This document shows positions 33,103-42,207 of a stretch of DNA of 64,000 bases, one piece after another. Every line of letters starts with the position of its first letter. Position 1 is the stretch's first letter. Source of the stretch: Bradyrhizobium diazoefficiens (GTDB taxonomy: Bacteria > Pseudomonadota > Alphaproteobacteria > Rhizobiales > Xanthobacteraceae); NCBI RefSeq assembly GCF_016616235.1, contig NZ_CP067100.1:1361001-1425000 (forward strand), read 5' to 3'. A program made the position numbers and the translations under genes. A model generated the notes under the pieces. The model was not told where the DNA came from. It ran no database searches and was given only the letters and a program-made list of their open reading frames with translations.

Positions 33103-34121
33103 ATGGCATATCGACAGGTTGGGCAACCGGGCTTCGCGGATGCGCTGGTATCGCGGCGAGGAAAAGGAAGCCCGGTGCTGAGGCGGATTTCCGAGCTGGT
33201 CGACTGGGCGGCTGTGGAGCGCGTGCTGCGCGGCCTTCCGGAGCCGGAGCGTGGCTCGCCGCCCTATCCGCGGCTGGTCATGTTCAAGGCGCTGCTGCTG
33301 CAGCAATGGTATGGGCTGTCCGATCCGGAACTCGAAGAAGCACTCGATGACCGCGCCTCGTTCCGCGATTTCTGCGGCTTTGTGCTGAGCGACGAGACAC
33401 CCGACCATACGACGATCTGGCGCTTCCGTGAGACTTTGCAGCAGGCCGGTCTGGACGAGAAGCTGTTCGCCGAGATCCTGCATCAGATCGACGCGCGCGG
33501 GCTGGTGCTGCGCCGGGGCACGTTGATCGACGCGAGCCTGATCCCGGCGGCGGTGAAGCCGCCGAAGCCGCCAGAGGATCCGCAACCGCCCGGCCCGGAC
33601 GGTCTGGCGCCGAGCAAACTGGTCAACAGCAAGCGCGATCCTGACGCGCGCTGGACCAAGAAGGGCGGCAAACGATACTTCGGCGGCTACAAGGCACATG
33701 TGGGCATCGACCAGGGCTCGGCGATCATCCGCCGCAGCAAGCTGACCGATGCTGCGGTCAACGACACGGTGCCCGCCGACGAGTTGATCTGCGGTGATGA
33801 GAAGGCGGTGTATGCCGACCAGGCCTATGACAAGCACGAGCGCGCCGCAGCGGCCTTCGTGCGCGAGGCATCAAGCCGCGGCTGATGTTCCGCCCCAACA
33901 AGCATCATCCGCTGACCGAGCGGCAGAAGCGCTTCAACGACGCTGTGGGAAAGCGGCGCGCGCCGGTCGAGCAGGTCTTCGCCCGCCTCAAGGGCGGCTA
34001 CCGCTGGGCGCGCGCCCGCTATCTGGGCCTGGCGCGCAACCAGACCCATCTGCGCCTGATCTGCCTCGCCATGAATCTCAAACGATGGGCGGTGCTGTCT
34101 GCTGTGGGAGCTGCAGCATGA
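33103..34121 (+). pseudogene. IS5-family transposase, frameshifted
   Basis: Two consecutive open frames make one transposase. The first (33103-33885) carries PPYPRLVMFKALLLQQWYGL, the DDE-region stretch SDETPDHTTIWRFR, LIDASLIPAAVKPP, GYKAHVGID and VYADQAYDKHE. The second (33885-34121) begins MFRPNKHHPLTERQKRF and has EQVFARLKGGYRWARARYLG with the catalytic Glu. The frame changes near 33865-33885, where a one-base change would restore a continuous protein, and TGATG joins the two. The split separates the Asp residues from Glu, so the protein should be inactive. I see no programmed-frameshift signal. Confidence 0.85.
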
Positions 34122-34234
34122 CCGTCGTCGCCCGAAGCCATCCGTCGCCACCAAAACGCAACCGTTCCATGCCGTGCGCCGTCAGACGCTGCGCAAAAAA
34201 AGCCCGGCAGCGGGAACTACCTCCGCACATCCAA

Positions 34235-34268
34235 TTAAGCAAAGCTCTCGCAAGCGGGAGAGGGAGCC
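34235..34268. repeat. Right inverted copy flanking the IS5-type pseudogene
   Basis: TTAAGCAAAGCTCTCGCAAG.. ending GGGAGCC is the reverse complement of the block at 33019-33054. It also contains the internal palindrome CTCTCGC..GCGGGAGAG. It ends about 77 bases before the right purD repeat. Confidence 0.75.
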
Positions 34269-34344
34269 GACTGCCAATGCCGCAGCATCGTGCGCGCCAT
34301 AGGCGATTGCCTTGGGGAATGACGGGGAGTTCGGGGCCGCCCCC

Positions 34345-34620
34345 TTGAGCCCCACCCCGATTCGTGCGACCTCCGCCCCGGCAAAACCCCTCATTTTCGA
34401 GCCTTCGATGCACATTCTCCTGCTTGGTTCTGGCGGCCGCGAACATGCTCTGGCGTGGAAGATCGCAGCCTCCCCCCTGGTGACCAAATTCTGGTGCGCG
34501 CCCGGCAATGCCGGGATCGCGCGCGAGGCGGAATGTGTCGCGCTCGACATCGCCGACCATGCCGCCGTGATCGACTTCTGCAAGACCAATGCGGTCGAGC
34601 TCGTCGTGGTCGGCCCGGAG
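34345..34620. repeat. Right copy of the purD 5' direct repeat
   Basis: Leader and first 71 codons of the complete purD, matching 31142-31411 in the same orientation. The distance between the repeats is about 3.2 kb start to start. Confidence 0.88.
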
Positions 34621-35691
34621 ACGCCGCTGGCGGCCGGCATCGTCGACGATCTCACCGCGGCCGGCATCAAGGCGTTCGGCCCGAGCAAGGCGGCCGCGCA
34701 GCTCGAAAGCTCGAAGGGATTCACCAAGGCGCTGTGCACCGAATTCGGCATTCCGACCGGCGCCTACAGGCGCTTCACCAACGCCGCCGATGCGCGCGCC
34801 TATGTCCAGAGCCAGGGCGCGCCGATCGTGGTGAAGGCCGACGGGCTCGCCGCCGGCAAGGGCGTCGTCGTCGCCAAATCCGTGCGCGAGGCCGAGGACG
34901 CCATCGCCATGATGTTCGAGGGCGCCTTCGGCGAAGCCGGCACGGAGGTCGTGATCGAGGAATTTCTGCCCGGCCGCGAGATCAGCTTCTTCGCGCTGTG
35001 CGACGGCGAGACCGCCATTCCGCTGGCGTCCGCGCAGGACCACAAGCGCGTGTTCGACCACGACGTCGGCCCGAACACCGGCGGCATGGGCGCCTATTCG
35101 CCGACGCCGCTGGTGACGCCGGCGATCCACGACGCGATCATGGCCAGGATCATCCTGCCGACGGTATCGGGCATGAAGCAGCGCGGCACGCCGTTCCGCG
35201 GCATCCTCTATGCCGGCATCATGCTGACGACGCAGGGCCCAAAGCTGTTCGAGTACAACGTCCGCTTCGGCGATCCCGAGTGCCAAGTGCTGATGCTGCG
35301 CATGATGTCGGACATCGTGCCGGCGTTCCTCGCCGCCTGCGATGGCCAGCTGAAGAACTTTGACCTTCGCTGGTATCCGGAGTCTGCGCTGACGGTGGTG
35401 ATGGCGGCGAAGGGCTATCCCGGCGACTATCAGAAGGGCACGCGTATCGAGGGGCTCGATCACGCCGCGGAGGTCGAGACCGTCGAGATCTTCCACGCCG
35501 GCACGGTGGCCAAGGACGGCGCGATCCTTGCCAATGGCGGCCGCGTGCTCAATGTCTGCGCGCTGGGGGCCACCGTGACCGAGGCGCAGGCGCGCGCCTA
35601 TCAGGCCGTCGACCGCATCAATTGGCGCGACGGCTTCTGCCGCCGCGACATCGGCTGGCAGGCGGTGGAAGCCGAGAAGGCCAAGATCTAG
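34408..35691 (+). CDS. purD: Phosphoribosylamine-glycine ligase
   Basis: PurD (GAR synthetase) joins glycine to phosphoribosylamine with ATP in purine synthesis. The 427-residue length is normal. It has the N-terminal [18 protein letters not shown], the ATP-grasp core ([38 protein letters not shown]), and the metal-site region [11 protein letters not shown] and [13 protein letters not shown]. The ATG at 34408 matches the family start. The frame upstream is open to 34312 but is not coding. Its 5' part (to about 34620) duplicates the fragment at 31203, so the N-terminal 70 codons may have a different history from the rest. Confidence 0.96.
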   Translation: MHILLLGSGGREHALAWKIAASPLVTKFWCAPGNAGIAREAECVALDIADHAAVIDFCKTNAVELVVVGPETPLAAGIVDDLTAAGIKAFGPSKAAAQLESSKGFTKALCTEFGIPTGAYRRFTNAADARAYVQSQGAPIVVKADGLAAGKGVVVAKSVREAEDAIAMMFEGAFGEAGTEVVIEEFLPGREISFFALCDGETAIPLASAQDHKRVFDHDVGPNTGGMGAYSPTPLVTPAIHDAIMARIILPTVSGMKQRGTPFRGILYAGIMLTTQGPKLFEYNVRFGDPECQVLMLRMMSDIVPAFLAACDGQLKNFDLRWYPESALTVVMAAKGYPGDYQKGTRIEGLDHAAEVETVEIFHAGTVAKDGAILANGGRVLNVCALGATVTEAQARAYQAVDRINWRDGFCRRDIGWQAVEAEKAKI

Positions 35692-35885
35692 CTCGTCATT
35701 GGGGGACGGCGCGTGCAGCGTGCCGAACCGGAATCTCGATGTGGGCGCCGTCTCGACATTCCAGAAATGCGCAATCAACTGTTGGGGTTAGCGGCCCCGC
35801 TGATAATACCGCTACTGTGCATGGGGTTGTTTTCGACATTTTGTTGAGAGCAGTTCCGGGCTGACCCTGACAAGGATGCAACAAG

Positions 35886-36791
35886 ATGTCCGATCTCGCC
35901 GACCTCTATCCCGGCTTCGCCTCCGAATGGATCAACACCTCCCTCGGCCGCATCTTCGCCCGCGTCGGCGGCAGCGGGCCGCCGCTGTTGCTGCTGCACG
36001 GCTTCTCCGAGACGAACGTGATGTGGCACCGCGTCGCGCCCGAGCTCGCCGACGCCTTCACGCTGATCATCGCCGACCTGCCGGGCTATGGCTGGTCCGA
36101 CATGCCCGCGAGCGATGCGCTGCATATGCCCTACAGCAAGCGCGCGATGGCGAAAGCCATGGTCGAGGCGATGGAGCGGCTCGGCCACGTCCACTTCGCG
36201 CTGGCCGGTCACGACCGCGGCGGCCGCGTGTCGTATCGGTTGGCGCTCGACCATCCCGGCCGGCTGTCGAAGCTCGCCGTGCTCGATATCCTGCCGACCT
36301 ATAATTACTGGGAGCGGATGAACCGCGCCTACGCGCTGAAGATCTATCACTGGACCTTCCTGGCGCAGCCCTACCCGCTGCCGGAGACGCTGATCTCCGG
36401 CAATGGCGAGTTCTTCCTGCGCTTCAAGATGGCGAGCCAGACCAGGTCGAAGACGCTGGACGCGATCGATCCGCCCGCGCTCGAGCACTACATCGCCCCG
36501 TTCCGCGATCCCGCCCGCGTGCACGCGATGTGCGAGGACTACCGCGCCGGCGCCTATTTCGACTACGACCTCGACAAGGCCGATTTCGAGGCCGGCAAGA
36601 AGATCACGATCCCGATGCTGGCGCTGTGGGGCAATGCCGGCATCGCGCAGGCCGCCGCGACGCCGCTCGACACCTGGAAGCAATGGGCGACCAACGTCGA
36701 CGGCATGCCGGTGGAGTCGGGGCACTTCCTGACGGAGGAAAACCCCGAGGTGACCGCGAACGCGCTGCGCGAGTTCTTCGCAGGCAGCTAG
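35886..36791 (+). CDS. Fluoroacetate dehalogenase (alpha/beta hydrolase)
   Basis: This enzyme class hydrolyses the carbon-fluorine bond of fluoroacetate through an Asp ester intermediate. The 301-residue protein has the complete active site known for the R. palustris enzyme at the same residue numbers: nucleophile Asp110 in GHDRGGR, Arg111 and Arg114 for the carboxylate, Asp134, His155 and Trp156 (YHWTF) and Tyr219 (EDYR) for the halide pocket, and His280 (ESGHF). It starts [13 protein letters not shown]. The gene converges on tadA, their ends overlapping by four bases. Chloroacetate or similar haloacids could also be substrates. Confidence 0.9.
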   Translation: MSDLADLYPGFASEWINTSLGRIFARVGGSGPPLLLLHGFSETNVMWHRVAPELADAFTLIIADLPGYGWSDMPASDALHMPYSKRAMAKAMVEAMERLGHVHFALAGHDRGGRVSYRLALDHPGRLSKLAVLDILPTYNYWERMNRAYALKIYHWTFLAQPYPLPETLISGNGEFFLRFKMASQTRSKTLDAIDPPALEHYIAPFRDPARVHAMCEDYRAGAYFDYDLDKADFEAGKKITIPMLALWGNAGIAQAAATPLDTWKQWATNVDGMPVESGHFLTEENPEVTANALREFFAGS

Positions 36792-37246
36792 CGCCGCTCG
36801 CGAAAGAACTCCTTGAGCAGCCGCGCCGCCTCGCTCTCGCCGACGCCGGAATAGACATCCGGCGCATGATGGCAGGTCGGCGAGGTAAAGAACCGCACGC
36901 CGGACTCGACCGCGCCGCCCTTGGGGTCGGCGGCGCCGTAATAGAGCCGCCTCACCCTTGCAAACGAGATCGCGCCCGCACACATGGTGCAGGGCTCCAG
37001 CGTCACGTAGAGGTCGCAGTCGACGAGGCGCTCGCTGCCGATTTTCTTGGCGGCCTCGCGCAGTGCAATGATTTCGGCATGCCCGGTGGGGTCATAGTCC
37101 GTCAACGTCCGGTTGGCGGCGGTGGCGATGACCTCGTAATTGCGGACCACCACGCATCCGATCGGAACTTCGCCCGCCTTTCCGGCGTTTTCGGCCGTTT
37201 TGAGCGCCAAATCCATGAAGGAGGGGGCTTTCAAGTCTCGTATCAT
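36788..37246 (-). CDS. tadA: tRNA-specific adenosine deaminase
   Basis: TadA converts A34 to inosine in tRNA-Arg(ACG), with zinc at its active site. The 152-residue product shows the zinc motif HAE (His56-Glu58 in TGHAEIIAL) and PCTMC (Cys86, Cys89), with [16 protein letters not shown] near the end as in TadA-type deaminases. The start [10 protein letters not shown] at 37246 is chosen over an upstream 28-residue extension. It runs against rluB, whose start is 120 bases beyond. Confidence 0.88.
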   Translation of the reverse strand: MIRDLKAPSFMDLALKTAENAGKAGEVPIGCVVVRNYEVIATAANRTLTDYDPTGHAEIIALREAAKKIGSERLVDCDLYVTLEPCTMCAGAISFARVRRLYYGAADPKGGAVESGVRFFTSPTCHHAPDVYSGVGESEAARLLKEFFRERR

Positions 37247-37365
37247 CGCCAGAAACCTGCTACTAGCTCCGCCTTCAGCAAGAGTGAAGACCGATTTTGC
37301 CTGAGCATGCGGCTCGGAACGAGCGCGCACAATGCTTTCCGGCTACCCCCTGAGTGAGATTATTC

Positions 37366-39429
37366 ATGCCTCGCGACAGCGACAAAGACAACGATTCCCG
37401 CGGCCGGCGAGGCCCGCCCAAGGGACCATCGAAGGGCGGCCGCTCCGGCAAGCCGCGCGGTCCCGAGAAGAAATTCGCCAAGCGCGGTTTTGAGGGCAAG
37501 GGCGAGGGGAGGGGTGACCGCGACAGCCGACCGCCTCGCGCCGATCGTGGCGACCGTCCGTTCCGCCGCCGCGAGGAGGGCGATGCCCCGCGCCGCGATT
37601 TTTCCGACCGTCCGCGCTTCAAGCGCGATGATCGCGGCAGCGAGGGCCGCGGCGAGCGCAGTTTCAAGCCGCGGGGCGACCGTCCGTTCTCCGACCGCGG
37701 AGCGCGCGATGGCGAGAAGCGGCCGTTCAAGCCGCGCGGCGAGCGTCCGTCCCATGGTCGCGACGACCGCCCGCCGCGCAGCCGGGATCGCGACGAGTCC
37801 CGCCCCGCCGGCCGCTCCAGCGAGCGGAAGTTCGGCGACAAGCGGCCTTATGCGCCGCGCGGCGACCGGCCCGAACGCAAGTTCGAGGGCGAGCGGAAGT
37901 TTTCGCGCGGCGGGGACCGCGATCGCGGGCCGCGCGAGGATCGTGGCGAGCGCAGCTTCAAACCGCGCGGAGACCGTCCGAATTTCGATCGCGGTGATCG
38001 CGCGCCACGTGGTGACCGCCCGGAGCGCAAGTTCGACGGCGAGCGAAAGTTTTCGCGGGGGGCACCGGATCGCGGGCCACGCAAGGATTTCGGCGGCCGC
38101 GACCGCGGCACCGACAAGCCTTGGCAGAAGCGCGATGATCGCGGCTCGGGTGATCGTCCGTTCCGCGAGCGGCCCAAATTCGATCGGGCTCGTCGCGACA
38201 ACGATGGCGAGCGTGGCGAACGCGGTGGTGATCGCCCCAAATTCAATCGTCCGCGCGAGCGCTCCGAAGGTCGCTCTGACTGGCACGAACATCCGCGCAG
38301 CGAAGGTCGCTTCGGCGATCGTCCGCGCCGCGAGAACGAGGACGATAGCCGGATCTTCGAACGGCGCCCCGCCTTCGGCGGCCGCGGCGCCTATCGCGAG
38401 CGCGACCGTGATTTCGAGGGCCGGCCGCGCCGGGACGAAGCACCGAAGCCGAAGAAGGTCGGCGAGCGCATCGCCAGGGTGCTCGCGCGTGCAGGGCTTG
38501 CCTCGCGCCGCGATGCCGAGGAGATGGTCACGCAGGGCCGCGTCACCGTCAACGGCCGCGTCATCAACTCGCCCGCCCTCGACGTCACCCAGAACGACGT
38601 GGTCGCCGTCGACGGCAAGCCGTTGCCGCCGCGCGAGCGCACCCGGCTGTTCCTCTATCACAAGCCGCGCGGGCTGATGACGACGCATGACGACCCCGAG
38701 GGGCGTCCGACCGTGTTCGACAATCTGCCCGAGGGCTTGCCGCGCCTGATCTCGATCGGCCGGCTCGACTTCAACACGGAAGGGCTGCTACTGCTCACCA
38801 ATGATGGCGGGCTCGCGCGCACGCTGGAGCTGCCCGACACCGGCTGGCTGCGCCGCTACCGCGTTCGCGCCCATGGCGACGTCACCCAGGCGCAGCTCGA
38901 CCAGCTCAAGAACGGCATCGAGATCGAAGGCGTCAAATATGGTCCGATCGAGGCCACGCTGGAGCGCGACCAGGGTGCCAATGTCTGGCTGGTGTTCGCG
39001 ATCCGCGAAGGCAAGAACCGCGAGGTGCGCAACGTTTGCGCCCATCTCGGCCTCGAGGTGAACCGGCTGATCCGCGTCTCCTACGGCCCGTTCCAGCTCG
39101 GCGAGGTCCCCGAGGGCCAGGTCGAGGAGGTCCGCTCGCGCGTGCTGCGCGAGCAGCTCGGCGACAAGGTGATCGAGAAGTCGGGCGCCCAGTTCGACGT
39201 GCCGCAGAAACCCGCTTCAGCCGGCGACGACGGCGCACCGCGCGAGAAGAAGCCTGCCAGCAAGCGTGGCGTGATCGCTGACCGCAAGGGCCGCCGCGTG
39301 CTGGTGCAGCGCACCGGCAGCGACGAGGCGCGCGAGCGCAACGAGGCCGAGGCCAGTGGCTACGGCCCGCCGCGCCGTCCCAAGCGCGGCTATCACGGCA
39401 AGCGTGACCTGACGCCGCGGGAGGACTAG
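37366..39429 (+). CDS. RsuA/RluB-family pseudouridine synthase with long repetitive N-terminus
   Basis: A 687-residue protein. The last 320 residues are a normal large-subunit pseudouridine synthase of the RluB type: an S4 RNA-binding domain from about residue 366 (RIARVLARAGLASRRDAEEM), the catalytic Asp468 in GRLDFNTEGLLLLTNDG, and a basic tail. RluB forms pseudouridine in the 23S peptidyl-transferase region. The first 365 residues are Arg/Asp/Gly/Pro/Phe-rich low complexity and include two ~50-residue tandem copies that begin PRGDRPERKF at about 165 and 215. This is an RNA-binding, probably disordered, extension. The ATG at 37366 is preferred; a GTG four codons upstream is possible. Confidence 0.9.
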   Translation: MPRDSDKDNDSRGRRGPPKGPSKGGRSGKPRGPEKKFAKRGFEGKGEGRGDRDSRPPRADRGDRPFRRREEGDAPRRDFSDRPRFKRDDRGSEGRGERSFKPRGDRPFSDRGARDGEKRPFKPRGERPSHGRDDRPPRSRDRDESRPAGRSSERKFGDKRPYAPRGDRPERKFEGERKFSRGGDRDRGPREDRGERSFKPRGDRPNFDRGDRAPRGDRPERKFDGERKFSRGAPDRGPRKDFGGRDRGTDKPWQKRDDRGSGDRPFRERPKFDRARRDNDGERGERGGDRPKFNRPRERSEGRSDWHEHPRSEGRFGDRPRRENEDDSRIFERRPAFGGRGAYRERDRDFEGRPRRDEAPKPKKVGERIARVLARAGLASRRDAEEMVTQGRVTVNGRVINSPALDVTQNDVVAVDGKPLPPRERTRLFLYHKPRGLMTTHDDPEGRPTVFDNLPEGLPRLISIGRLDFNTEGLLLLTNDGGLARTLELPDTGWLRRYRVRAHGDVTQAQLDQLKNGIEIEGVKYGPIEATLERDQGANVWLVFAIREGKNREVRNVCAHLGLEVNRLIRVSYGPFQLGEVPEGQVEEVRSRVLREQLGDKVIEKSGAQFDVPQKPASAGDDGAPREKKPASKRGVIADRKGRRVLVQRTGSDEARERNEAEASGYGPPRRPKRGYHGKRDLTPRED

Positions 39430-39430
39430 C

Positions 39431-39985
39431 TTGCGCGTCGTCGGCGGTCGTTTGAAGGGGCGCAATCTCGCCTCACCGTCCTCGCGCGACATCCGCCCCA
39501 CGGCGGACCGCCTGCGCGAGTCCGTGTTCAACATCCTCCTGCACGCCTATGACAATCCGATTGAGGACGCGCGCGTGCTCGATCTCTTTGCCGGCACCGG
39601 CGCGCTCGGCATCGAGGCGTCCTCGCGCGGCGCGAAGTTCACGCTGTTCGTCGACAACGGCGCGGAGGCGCGCGCGTTGCTGCGCAACAATGTCGAGGCA
39701 CTCGGCCTCGGTGGCGTGACAAAAGTCTATCGCCGCGATGCGACCGACCTCGGCCCTGCGCATCCCGTCGAGCCGTTCTCGCTGGTGTTCCTCGATCCGC
39801 CCTACGGCAAGGGTCTTGCGGAGAAGGCGCTGGCGTCCTTGCGCGACGGCGGCTGGCTGACGCCGGGCGCGCTGCTGGTGGTGGAAGAGGCCAAAGCCGC
39901 GCAGTTCGTGACGCCGGAAGGATTCGGGGAGCTGGAGCGGCGGGCGTATGATGACACGGAGTTTGTTTTTTTGAAGAAGTCGTAG
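39431..39985 (+). CDS. rsmD: 16S rRNA m2G966 methyltransferase
   Basis: RsmD methylates N2 of G966 in 16S rRNA. The 184-residue product has the SAM-binding DLFAGTGALGIEASSRG and the catalytic DPPY motif in LDPPYGKGLAEKAL. It starts with TTG one base after the stop of the RluB-type gene (TAG-C-TTG), so the two are coupled, a common order in alphaproteobacteria. Confidence 0.95.
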   Translation: MRVVGGRLKGRNLASPSSRDIRPTADRLRESVFNILLHAYDNPIEDARVLDLFAGTGALGIEASSRGAKFTLFVDNGAEARALLRNNVEALGLGGVTKVYRRDATDLGPAHPVEPFSLVFLDPPYGKGLAEKALASLRDGGWLTPGALLVVEEAKAAQFVTPEGFGELERRAYDDTEFVFLKKS

Positions 39986-40062
39986 GATGGGTAGAGCGAA
40001 GCGAAACCCATCGTCTCACCGCGTCGGTAGAATTGACGGGTTTCGCTTCGCTCTACCCATCC
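39985..40062. repeat. Large palindrome between convergent rsmD and mutL
   Basis: A perfect 25-bp inverted repeat (arms 39985-40009 and 40038-40062, outer sequence GGATGGGTAGAGCGAAGC) with a 28-base spacer. The first arm begins at the last base of the rsmD stop codon, and mutL ends 14 bases past the second. It is a repeat of a dispersed family and likely also a two-way terminator. Confidence 0.85.
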
Positions 40063-40075
40063 TATACGACCGGAG

Positions 40076-41890
40076 CTATCTCCGCCCGAACAGCTTCTCC
40101 ACATCGCTCAGCTTCAGCTCGACATAGGTCGGCCGGCCGTGATTGCACTGGCCGGAGTTCGGCGTCTCCTCCATCTCGCGGAGCAGGGCGTTCATCTCCT
40201 CTGGCCGCAGCCGGCGGCCGGCGCGCACCGAGCCGTGGCAGGCCATGGTGGCGGCGACGTGCATCAGGCGACGTTCGAGAGGAAGCGCCTCGTCCCATTC
40301 GGCCATGTGCTCGGAGAGATCGCGCAAGAGGCCGCCGGCATTGGTCTTGCCGAGCAGCGAGGGCGTCTCGCGCACCGCGACCGCGCCGGGGCCGAAGGAT
40401 TCGATGGCGAGGCCGAACGAGACCAGCTCTTCGCTGCGCGCCAGCAGGCGCTCTACGGTGGCTTCGTCCATCTCGACGATCTCGGGGATCAAGAGGATCT
40501 GCCGCTGCACGCCGTTGGTGGCCAGCGAGGCCTTCAGCCGCTCATAGACGATGCGCTCATGCGCGGCGTGCTGGTCGACGATGATCAGGCCGTCGCGGGT
40601 CTGCGAGACGATATAGGTCTCGTGGATCTGCGTGCGCGCCGCGCCGAGCGGGCGATCGACGAGGTCAGCCGTTGGCTGCGTCTCGATCCGCACATCAGCG
40701 CTCGGTGCGCCGACGTCGAATGCTGCCTGGGCGCTCTCCGCGAAAGCGGGCGCGGCGGAGCCGTCGAATGGCGTCATCGGCGCGACCGGAGCGGACGGCG
40801 AGGCGCGCCAGTCCCAGCTTGCGGGGCGTTGCGGCGTAAAGGCCGGCCGGAACGAGGACAGCGCACTCTCGCCGCTATTGGCGGCGGTGCGGCGGCCCTC
40901 ACGCGCGAGGCCCTCCTTCAGTCCATGCACGATCAGCGCGCGGACAAGGCCGGCGTTGCGGAAGCGCACCTCGGTCTTGGCCGGATGCACGTTGGCGTCG
41001 ACCTCGCGCGGATCGAGCGTGACGAACAGCGCCAGCACTGGATGACGGTCGCGCGGCAGGTAATCGGCATAGGCGCCGCGCACCGCCCCCAGGATCAGCT
41101 TGTCGCGCACCGGCCGGCCGTTGACGAAAAGATATTGCCCGAGCGCGTTGGCCTTGGTCAGCGCCGGCGCCGCGGCATAGCCGGCAACGATAACGCCTCC
41201 GCGCTCGGCATGGACTTCGAAAGCATGGCTGCGGAACTCCACGCCCAGGATGTCGCCGAGCCGCGTCAAGCGACCCGCAGCGCCTGGCAACGCTGCAGCC
41301 CAGGTCACCGGAGCGCGCTCTTCGCCCGCCAGCGTGAAAGCAATGTCGGGCCGTGCCATTGCGAGGCGCCGCACCACCTCGCGGATCGCTTCCGCCTCGG
41401 TACGGTCGGTCTTCAAGAATTTCAGCCGCGCCGGCGTTGCATAAAAGAGCTCATTGACTTCGACACGCGTGCCATGCGCCAGCGCCGCCGGCATGATCTC
41501 GGACTTCTCGCCGCCCTCGACATTGAGTGCCCAGGCGTGCGGCTCGCTCGCATGCCGCGTGGTGATCGATAGCCGCGCCACCGAGCCGATCGAGGGCAGC
41601 GCCTCGCCGCGGAACCCGAGGGTGCGGATCTGGAGCAGATCCTCGTCGTCGAGTTTTGAGGTCGCGTGGCGCTCGACCGCGAGCGCGAGGTCTTTTGCGG
41701 TCATGCCGCTGCCGTCGTCGGTGATGCCGATCCGCCGACGGCCGCCGCCATCGGTAAAGACGTCGATCCGGCTTGCGCCGGCATCGATCGCATTCTCGAC
41801 CAGTTCCTTGACCACGCTCGCTGGACGCTCGACCACCTCGCCGGCGGCGATGCGATTAACGATCTGTTCGGGAAGTTGGCGGACGGGCAT
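40076..41890 (-). CDS. mutL: DNA mismatch repair protein MutL
   Basis: MutL links mismatch recognition by MutS to strand cleavage. The 604-residue product has the ATPase motifs ENAIDAGAS, GITDDGSGM and GFRGEAL in the N-terminal half, and a C-terminal dimer domain. The C-terminal motif VDQHAAHERIVYERL is present, the metal-binding endonuclease signature that is lost in enteric MutL, so this MutL can probably nick DNA itself. MPVRQLPEQIVNRIAAGEVV at 41890 is the family start; the longer frame to 42034 is not. Confidence 0.96.
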   Translation of the reverse strand: MPVRQLPEQIVNRIAAGEVVERPASVVKELVENAIDAGASRIDVFTDGGGRRRIGITDDGSGMTAKDLALAVERHATSKLDDEDLLQIRTLGFRGEALPSIGSVARLSITTRHASEPHAWALNVEGGEKSEIMPAALAHGTRVEVNELFYATPARLKFLKTDRTEAEAIREVVRRLAMARPDIAFTLAGEERAPVTWAAALPGAAGRLTRLGDILGVEFRSHAFEVHAERGGVIVAGYAAAPALTKANALGQYLFVNGRPVRDKLILGAVRGAYADYLPRDRHPVLALFVTLDPREVDANVHPAKTEVRFRNAGLVRALIVHGLKEGLAREGRRTAANSGESALSSFRPAFTPQRPASWDWRASPSAPVAPMTPFDGSAAPAFAESAQAAFDVGAPSADVRIETQPTADLVDRPLGAARTQIHETYIVSQTRDGLIIVDQHAAHERIVYERLKASLATNGVQRQILLIPEIVEMDEATVERLLARSEELVSFGLAIESFGPGAVAVRETPSLLGKTNAGGLLRDLSEHMAEWDEALPLERRLMHVAATMACHGSVRAGRRLRPEEMNALLREMEETPNSGQCNHGRPTYVELKLSDVEKLFGRR

Positions 41891-42207
41891 GGGTTCACTC
41901 AGCGAATGTCCCAGTCTAACTCTGCCCCGCAACAAATGCATGGGGAAGGTCGCGCTTCCCACATACCAGATGTGGGAAATTATTGGCCTCGGGCAGCTGC
42001 GATGAATGCGGCGTGCATCCGCGGGCGGTCGCATATGTGGAGCGCAATTCCGCGAAACGGCCGCGAAATTCCTAAACGATCAACACACCACAGGGGTTGC
42101 ATCACGACCGCGTCGCTCGAACTCTCTTTGCGATGGAGCGGTCCGGTGCAGGCGAGCGGCGCAGCAAGCAACCGAACCGTTCATCGCGAAAAATCCAGGA
42201 GAAATGG
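41891..42207. other. Divergent intergenic region with a short inverted repeat
   Basis: About 317 bases between mutL and the small secreted protein gene. It contains the perfect inverted repeat at 41956-41978 (listed separately). I see no additional ORF with a ribosome site. Confidence 0.4.
41956..41978. promoter_or_regulatory. 9-bp perfect inverted repeat, possible operator
   Basis: TTCCCACAT (41956-41964), five bases, ATGTGGGAA (41970-41978). Its length and position between divergent genes fit a transcription-factor site, but no regulator is identified and no T-run follows. Confidence 0.35.

Noticed and set aside
33103-34121. Programmed frameshift in the IS5-type transposase
   Set aside because: No slippery run such as A6 or AAAAAAG was found at the junction, so a simple one-base mutation is the better reading.
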